Shown: in pieces, positions 57,853 through 64,000 of the stretch | How the letters are laid out: every line of letters begins with the position of its first letter | How positions within the stretch are numbered: position 1 is the stretch's first letter | NCBI GenBank assembly: GCA_024509875.1 | Contig: JAMPIV010004934.1 | Location: 1-64,000 of the forward strand | DNA length: 64,000 bases | Direction of reading: 5' to 3' | DNA from: Oreohelix idahoensis | Lineage: Eukaryota; Mollusca; Gastropoda; Stylommatophora; Oreohelicidae | The notes under the pieces: generated by a model | What the model saw: only the letters and a program-made list of their open reading frames with translations | Told to the model about the DNA's origin: nothing | Databases searched by the model: none | Made by a program: the position numbers and the translations under genes

Positions 57853-60230
57853 TTAGGATAGTCTATGAGTACGAAGGTGACTGATGAGCCCGATGCGGGC
57901 CTGGAAGGATCTCGGACAGTGTGGGCAGGGAATGTTTGCTTCATGTGAAGGTTTTATTTCACGATCTTTTCTAGCTTGTCTCCGCTGTTCCGCTGCTGCT
58001 CTTCTGGAAGATTCGCATGCCACTGCACCTTTACGAAGAGATGTGCGCCAGGCAGTTCGGTCTTGCGCAGCAGCTTCCCATGTGTCTGGGTTTATGTCAA
58101 AGGTTTTTAATGAAGCCTTAAGCGTGTCTTTGAAGCGCTTTTTCTGGCCACCATGGGAGCGTCTACCCTTCTGCATCTCACCATAAAAGAGTATCTTTGG
58201 CAGTCGATGGTCTGGCATGCGGACTACATGACCTGCCCAGCGAATCTGTGACTGCATCAGAATAGTATCGATGCTAGGGATACCAGCTCTGTCAAGAACG
58301 GCGGTATCCGGGATCTTTTCTTGCCATTTGATGTTCATTATCTTCCTGAGACAGACTGTATGGAAGTGGTTGAGCTTTTTTACGTGGCGCCTGTATACAG
58401 TCCATGTTTCACATGCATAAAGCAGCACTGGAAGCACCGCAGCTCTGTATACCTTCAGCTTTGTCTGTAGACTAATGCCACTTCGATGCCAAACGTTGGT
58501 GTATAGTCTGCCAAATATGCTGCTGGCTTTGGAGATCCTGGTGTTCACCTCATCATCAATGACGATGTTCTGGGATAGTGTACTACCAAGGTATGTGAAC
58601 CTGTTCACAACATTCAGTTTCTCACCATTTACCTTGATGACTGGCTCAGTATAAATTGTGCCAGGAGCTGGTTGGTACATGATTTCTGTTTTCCCCGTGT
58701 TGATGGTAAGCCCAAAGTTGGAGCAGGCTTCGGAGAATCTATCAACGCTACGCTGCAGATCAGCCTCTGAGCCAGCACTGAGGGCACAATCGTCAGCAAA
58801 CAGAAGATCCCTGATGGTGTGTGATTTGACCTTGGTTTTTTGCTTGAAGCCTCCTAAGGTTAAACAATTTTCCATCAATACGATATCTGATGTCAATTCC
58901 TGTGTCCTCGTCTCTGAAAGCATCAGTCAGCATAGCAGAAAACATGATACTGAAAAGAGTCGGTGCAAGTACACACCCTTGTTTAACTCCATTTGAGACT
59001 GGGAAAGGCTCAGATAGCTCACCGTTTTCCTGAACTCTAGCCTGCATTCCATCATGCAGCTGCTGCACTATTGAGATAAATTTCTTTGGGCAGCCGTATT
59101 TTGCCATGATCTTCCATAGACCCTCTCTACTGACCATGTCGAACGCCTTTGTCAAGTCGATGAAAGCTGTGTACAGGTCACAGTGCTGTTCTTGGCATTT
59201 TTCTTGAAGCTGTCTTGCAGCGAACACCATATCGGTGGTTCCACGTTCTTTCCGGAATCCACACTGACTTTCAGGTAGAAGACCTTTGTCAAGATGAGCC
59301 GTAAGGCGATTAAGAAGGATTCTGGCAAATATCTTCCCAGCGATTGATAGTAGTGAGATGCCTCGATGATTGTTACAGTCTTGGCGATTACCTTTACGTT
59401 TATAAAGATGTATAATTGACGCATCCTTGAGATTGTGTGGGATGGTTTCACTCTGCCACATTTGTTGGAAGATCATGTGAAGTTTCTCTATCAGAACTGT
59501 ACCGCCATCTTTATTGAATTGAATCGGAGCCGGGGGCCTTTCCACTAGAAAGTTGACGAATCGCTTTTTTAGTCTCCTCCAAAGTCGGTATATCATCTAG
59601 TGCTTCATTTATAGGAATTTGGGGCAGTCGGTTGATGGCTTCATCATTAATAGATGATGGCTGGTTCAGAATATTATTAAAGTGTTCGACCCAGCGTTGG
59701 AGAATTTTTTCCTTGTCTGTAATTAGTGTTTTTCCATCTGCATTAAGGAGGGGAAATGATCCTGATGATGTTGGACCATAGACCGCTTTGAGTGCATGGT
59801 AACAATTTTTCAAGTCATGGCTGTCAGCAAAGCCTTGGAGCTCATCTGCTTTATTACTCAGCCATGAATCCCGCATCTGGCGTAGTTTATGTTGGAGGAT
59901 TCTACGCATGTTGTTGAAAGCGTCTTTCTTGGATGTAGATTTTGGATCATTTAAATATGCTTTATGGAGATGGTGTTTCTCAGCCAACATCTTCTTTATA
60001 TCATCTGAGTTCTCATCAAACCAGTCATTTTGTTTCTTGATGGTGGGACCCAGGACCTCTGTAGCAGTGTTGTAGATCTGCTCGCTTAGGGCTGTCCAAT
60101 TTGTTTCCGCACTTTGGCCGTCTAACGAGATAGATTTGAGACGGTCTTCTAGGGTGTCAGTGAATGACTGTTTAATTTTTGTCTTCTTGTAAGCTGCTAA
60201 ACCCACTGGACTAGCAACTACTGAAATAAA
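57853..60230 (-). pseudogene. LINE L-G: RT with C-terminal C2H2 finger, 5'-truncated
   Basis: Three overlapping frames. 60206-59511: linker ending RQLSSGKAPGSDSIQ. 59596-58793: RT with GNRQDCNNHRGISLLSIAGK, ECQCGFRKERGTTD-type block, FIDLTKAFDMVSREGLW, GVKQGCVLAPTLFSIMF. 58923-57853: IRDLLFADDCALSAGSE (catalytic FADD), RFTYLGSTLSQNIVID, YACETWTVYRRHVKKLN, IRWAGHVVRMPDHRLPK, DINPDTWEAAAQDRTAW, and a zinc finger CPHCPRSFQARIGLISHLRTH. Two frameshifts (about 59515 and 58860) disable it. The endonuclease is absent. It is a relative of fragment L-B at 25.9-26.8 kb. Confidence 0.9.
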
Positions 60231-61020
60231 TGTCTTTCTGTTCCTATCAGAAGTTGTGTGGTAATGACAGGGTCCAGGAAGTTAGGGGAGAAATGTTTGC
60301 ATGAAGTTGGAGTGTCACATTTTAAGGGTTAAAATTTTCTGAGTCATAGATTTATAGCCATGCTTCAGTCTACAGTATGACATAAAATTCACACTTCTGC
60401 ATGCAGTGCCAAGGGATCACATGTCGCGTGGTGATCATATCCATATAAAGCTTGCTGAGCACCCAGGAAGAAGTTGTCATGTGGTTATTGCATTCAACAT
60501 GAAAATCAAGGCTGACCCAATGGCCTTTTTAGGGTAGTGTGAGGTCTGGTGATGGCGCCCACTTTCATATAAGCAAACAATTATCTACTCTGAAATTTTA
60601 TATTTCATCTCTCTTTTTCTGTTAGAATTTTAATGTTTTTATTAGATTTTGATGCATTTAGACACTGCCCAAGAGCTGGCAATGATGATATTTACTTTTT
60701 CTTATTTTAAAATTTTCTACTTTCTTTTTCTTGTTAGTTTATAAAAGTTTCTAACTTTTTATTAGTGTAATAATTGAGGGAAATAAAATTGTAGAAATCA
60801 GACATTTAAATTTTATTCTCAATTTTCTGATTGCCTTTCTCACGTAATGATTCATGTTTGTTTGTGAAAGCTTTGAAACATATGGGGAAATTTGTATGCA
60901 AATTTAAGAATGTGGCAATTTGGTTCATTCTAAGCTATTTTATTATTCTTTAATGCATCTAATCACAAAATACCTCATTGACGGTTTTCAATGACACAAC
61001 TTATTTTTTTTGTTTCAAAG
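60231..61020. other. Intron sequence before exon b
   Basis: AT-rich. The last 20 bp form a good polypyrimidine tract with AG at 61019-61020. No element recognised. Confidence 0.6.
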
Positions 61021-61133
61021 ATATTGCAGCTGATGCTATCATAAATGCTATTAGTCAGTTTGCCATGGACAATCCAAAATCCTTGAAATCTGTTGATCTT
61101 GTTCTATACCCCTGGAATGCAGCTGTTGTGCAG
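61021..61133 (+). CDS. Host macro-domain gene, exon b (PARP14/9-like)
   Basis: 113-nt exon: acceptor TTTTTTTGTTTCAAAG, donor GTGCAG|GTTAGT. It enters in phase 1 and leaves in phase 0, exactly compatible with exon a. It encodes DIAADAIINAISQFAMDNP and SLKSVDLVLYPWNAAVVQ, the last helix and strand of a macro domain. The phase match across a 16.6-kb intron and the uninterrupted domain make this a real gene. The donor lies only 31 bp before a Tc1-like element. Confidence 0.87.
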
Positions 61134-61164
61134 GTTAGTACTGCAGTAAGTTGTGAAAAATATA

Positions 61165-62696
61165 TACTGAAGCACATTAAAAACGCACCACCTGTATAAT
61201 CCAGGAACAGAGTGTGAAATGTAAATATAAGTGTTTACAAGTTTACATATTTGGAATCTTTATTCATTTTGCTTTGAATCCATGCTGGTCATTAATTTGT
61301 ACATTTGATTGTTATGAAATTCATTGCATTCTGTGCAGGCAAGGGAGAAAACCAAAAATGCAACCAATAAAAAAATTCATTCACACTATCCTCAGTTATG
61401 TCCACCATGTGCTTGCAAACAAGCTTGGCAGCAGCTCCGCATGGAAAGCACAAGTCTCTGAAGGAAATTCCGGGGAATCAAGTCCCATTCACATGTAAGA
61501 GCAGCTTCAAGCTGTTGTAGATTAGCTGGAGAACCTTGCCTGTAGACTCTGCGTCCAAGCTCGTCCCACAGATGTTCTATAGGGGACATGTCTGGTGATA
61601 GGGCAGGCCAATCAATCGTCACAATGTTCTGCTGCTGTAGATATTGCTGCGTAATGCATGCGGTGTGCGCACGTGCATTATCCTGCTGGAGAAGCTGCAA
61701 GTCTGGATAATTTGTGAACGCAGGAGCAACCAATGCATCCAGAACCTCATCTCGATATGCCACAGCATTAACATTTCCACGGAAGCTGTGAAGAGGCAAG
61801 CGATGGTGAAAACTGAATCCTCCCCAAATGTGAATACTGCCACCTCCAAATCGGTTGTGCTGACGAACAAAGCAATCTGCAAAGCGCTTTCCACACCGTC
61901 GCCAAATCCGCATACGTCCATCAGCAAAGGATATGTTGAATCTGCTCTCGTCTGTGAATAGGACAGCATTCCACTGCAGTCTAGTCCATCTGACATGTTG
62001 CTCTGCCCATTGCAGGTGCTGCTGACGATGTCTGTGAGTCAAGTTTGGCCCAACATAAGGTCGTCTTGCAGTAAGGCCTGTATCTCTGAGTCGTCGTATG
62101 ACTGTCATTCGAGAGACTTGCCCACGTCTACCCACTATTGCTCTTGCTGTTTGACTTGCCGGGAGAGAACGATTCCTTAGGTGACTCAGCACAATATGAC
62201 GATCTTGCGCAGGGGTAGTAACTCGTGGTTGGCCACTCCGAAGTCGATCCCGGGCACTGCCAATGGTTCCGTAACGTTCATTGAGACGTACAATAGTGCT
62301 GTGGTGGCAATTCATCCTTCTGGCAATGGCCCGCGAGCTCATTCCGGTCTCCAACATACCAATGGCTCGTTGGCGGTCGTTTTTAGATAGTCGTGGCATT
62401 TCAAGCACATGTACTGGGTGTTTTGTCTCAACGGCCTTTTTATACCGAGTATACTGCCACAACGCGTACACATTTTCAGGGTCATAGCTGTTGGGAATCG
62501 TGTTGCACGTGTAACTTTCATTGTTTTCATGTAGTCTGTACACAAACCCGTGGGTTGAATCATGCACTTTCCATTCCAGCAGCCATTCGCTCTCTACCTC
62601 ATGACAAACACGGGGAAATCCATTCCCACACCTTTTTTTTTCCAGCTTCTCGGCATCAGTATATATAATAGTGGTGCATTTTAATGTGCTTCAGTA
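61165..62696 (-). mobile_element. Tc1-like transposon T-B, apparently intact
   Basis: Inverted repeats TACTGAAGCACATTAAAA(A)xGCACCAC at both ends, flanked by TA at 61163-61164 and 62697-62698. 1532 bp, with one intact transposase frame. It sits in the short intron between exons b and c of the macro-domain gene, antisense to it. Confidence 0.93.
61392..62399 (-). CDS. Tc1-like DD34E transposase, intact frame
   Basis: 335 codons from MPRLSKNDRQRAIGMLETG at 62399; the frame stays open further upstream to 62567, but this Met matches the family start. Paired-type DNA-binding domain with SSRAIARRMNCHHSTIVRL, and a GRRGQVSR basic segment. Triad: LFTDESRFN, LLQQDNARAH and SPDMSPIEHLWDELGRR, with 34 residues between the second Asp and the Glu. 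GGGSIHIWGGFS is the Gly-rich box. Ends CLQAHGGHN, as the family usually does. No stop or frameshift is seen, so it may encode active enzyme. Confidence 0.95.
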   Translation of the reverse strand: MPRLSKNDRQRAIGMLETGMSSRAIARRMNCHHSTIVRLNERYGTIGSARDRLRSGQPRVTTPAQDRHIVLSHLRNRSLPASQTARAIVGRRGQVSRMTVIRRLRDTGLTARRPYVGPNLTHRHRQQHLQWAEQHVRWTRLQWNAVLFTDESRFNISFADGRMRIWRRCGKRFADCFVRQHNRFGGGSIHIWGGFSFHHRLPLHSFRGNVNAVAYRDEVLDALVAPAFTNYPDLQLLQQDNARAHTACITQQYLQQQNIVTIDWPALSPDMSPIEHLWDELGRRVYRQGSPANLQQLEAALTCEWDLIPRNFLQRLVLSMRSCCQACLQAHGGHN

Positions 62697-62718
62697 TAGT
62701 TACAGAATAGAGATCTAG

Positions 62719-62800
62719 AATATTAATTCTTCTGCTAATAAGAAAACATGAAAGGTTGTAAAACCTTTCATGTTTTCTTATTAGCAGAAGAATTAATATT
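62719..62800. repeat. Perfect 39-bp inverted repeat with 4-nt loop
   Basis: Arms 62719-62757 and 62762-62800 are exact complements (AATATTAATTCTTCTGC... and ...GCAGAAGAATTAATATT), separated by GTAA. It lies 22 bp beyond the Tc1 right end in the host intron. Confidence 0.97.
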
Positions 62801-62944
62801 TAAAACATAATTACAGGAGAATACTAATTTGTAGTTTTTATATTAACACATTATATGAAAAATAGGCTGTGGCATAATTAATTTTTGTTTACTTGTCACC
62901 CTGCGGGTTTATATACACAATAAGTTGTAATTTTCTTTTCACAG

Positions 62945-62975
62945 ATTTTTGTGAAAAGAATGGTGTATTATATTT
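62945..62975 (+). CDS. Candidate exon c of the macro-domain gene
   Basis: Acceptor GTAATTTTCTTTTCACAG and donor TTT|GTAAGT bracket 31 nt in phase 0, encoding IFVKRMVYYI. Following AAVVQ of exon b this gives a plausible end of a macro domain, where a VxxIF/F..-type segment follows the last strand. If the donor is not used the frame runs to a TAG after ICKLL, making a terminal exon instead. Inference from splice signals and phase, without transcript support. Confidence 0.5.
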
Positions 62976-63244
62976 GTAAGTTATTATAGATATTAGAATT
63001 AATATAAATTGATTTTCTGACAAAAAAAGATACAAATTGCTTAAGCTTGCCATCAAATTCTGATTTTCTAAGCCATGCAGTGAAATTCACGGAGCATTTA
63101 TCAAAGTTAGGATACCCAGTAATAAGGAAAATAGTCCACAAACACACAAATTGACTAATATTTACACTTTCAGCAACTTATGTAATCTCATATACTCCAT
63201 GTTTAAAAAAAAAAAATCACAAAATATTGTGAAAAAAAAACCAG
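62976..63244. other. Intron or downstream sequence
   Basis: AT-rich with poly-A runs; nothing recognised. Confidence 0.45.
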
Positions 63245-63400
63245 TTTGCAATGATGGAGCCCCTTCTGTCATAATTGACTCTGGGAATGAACCCTTGAGG
63301 TTATAGCCCTCAGCTGCTTTTTTGTCTGCTGTGTCTTTCAGCATATTTGTTTTTCTCCTGCTTGTTTTGAGAGCTTCTTTTTGGCCAATAGCAAAGAAGA
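63245..63400 (-). repeat. LINE 3'-end fragment, L-B type
   Basis: Resembles 25910-26060: GGAGCCCCTTCTGTCATAATTGACTCTGGGAATG versus TAGCCCCTTCAGTCATTGATGACTATGGGAATG, followed in both by an AGCCCTCAGCTGC block and a TTTTTGGCC/TTTTCGCCC block. On the minus strand this is the tail of the L-B/L-G LINE type. Confidence 0.7.
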
Positions 63401-63820
63401 CATTTATCCACGACTTGTAGAATAATTTGAGTTAATGGAAAATCAACTTAAGCAAGTTCAAATTAAGTGGACTGCACTGTATGTATGATTCTACATCTTG
63501 TAGGAACAAGATGTAGAATCTACTTTAAGTAGTAGGGTGGAGGAAAATAATAAAAAAGGTAATGTCTTACTAAGGGAAAAGACACACAAAAAACCTATAT
63601 TGTGGTGACAAGGTCTTCGTCAGGGACAGACAAACAAAACAGAAAAGAAAGAAAGTGAGAATTAAGTAGAAAACATAAAAATATGAGGAAAAACTCCATG
63701 AGAGGTGTCACTTTGCAGGATGAAAGCAAAATGTTTCACATTTTTTTCCCTCCACTCTACCACTTAACCCTGTCTTACTGCAGTCCTCATATTCTCATTT
63801 CTTTAAGTACAGCTGTTTTT
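63401..63820. other. Unassigned sequence with a short hairpin
   Basis: Contains a perfect 15-bp inverted repeat at 63487-63501 and 63506-63520 (loop AGGA). Otherwise nothing recognised. Confidence 0.6.
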
Positions 63821-64000
63821 GTTCCTTGCATTTATTTGATATTATCTTTGTCTTTTCCCTGTGTATTTTCAGACTCACTTGCTTTGACCTCATCAAGTAT
63901 TTTCATTTTGTTTTGCATCTGGTTACTATTATGGGAAAGAAGATCCAGGTCATCTGGAAAATCTAGGTCTTGGTGCTCTTAATCTCTGAGGGATGCTCTT
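63821..64000 (-). pseudogene. LINE fragment of the L-D/L-E family, continues past window
   Basis: The minus strand reads LDFPDDLDLLSHNSNQMQNKMK (decayed FADD box) and SENTQGKDKDN, matching 56.28-56.41 kb of L-E and 49.5-49.65 kb of L-D. Upstream RT lies beyond the window end. Confidence 0.7.

Noticed and set aside
61214..61498. Plus-strand frame after exon b with an apparent acceptor TTCTGTGCAG before GCAAGGGAG, as a further host exon
   Set aside because: It lies within the TIRs of the Tc1-like element and overlaps its transposase 3' end, so it is transposon sequence.

Overview
The window is nuclear DNA of an animal with a large, transposon-saturated genome. The evidence is spliceosomal exons with GT/AG boundaries, non-LTR retrotransposons with apurinic-type endonucleases, mariner and Tc1 transposons, Ty3/gypsy elements and long (TA)n blocks. 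I cannot name the species. The repertoire would fit a marine invertebrate or an early-branching chordate, but that is a guess. Only one cellular gene is visible: exons of a plus-strand macro-domain gene (PARP14/PARP9-like family) at 44277-44379, 61021-61133 and probably 62945-62975. They are separated by a 16.6-kb and a 1.8-kb intron, both loaded with transposons.

Layout. Position 1-9514 is a minus-strand Ty3/gypsy element (G1) with LTRs of about 2.4 kb, interrupted at 2204-4288 by a CACTG-ended DNA transposon. 9515-9882 and 19014-20209 are two halves of one Mutator/Kolobok-like transposase pseudogene, split by a second minus-strand gypsy element (G2, 9883-19013) with 2.55-2.63-kb LTRs and a 5-bp target duplication. 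20364-31000 is a train of insertions: a TTAA-flanked terminal repeat, a LINE with an 11-bp target duplication, a compound microsatellite, a Tc1-like element, a LINE 3' piece, two mariners and a 5'-truncated LINE, punctuated by (TA)n blocks. 30997-40092 is a third, better preserved gypsy element (G3) of the G1 family. 40176-42577 is another Mutator/Kolobok-like relic ending in a TTAA-flanked terminal repeat.

42578-64000 is the host-gene region. Its introns hold degraded LINEs, a Tc1 relic, an old gypsy relic with conventional domain order (54.6-57.85 kb), a 2.58-kb solo LTR with a 5-bp target duplication, and a Tc1-like element whose transposase is still open (61165-62696).

The three gypsy elements G1-G3 share an unusual pol order: protease, integrase, then reverse transcriptase and RNase H. 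This is the copia-like order known from the Gmr1 group of Ty3/gypsy elements. In G1 and G3 the gag and pol frames meet inside the CCHC zinc knuckle, offset by +1. G2 has lost reverse transcriptase and RNase H entirely. Nothing forms an operon. Relationships are those of nesting and age, with the macro-domain gene as the host transcript threading through them.
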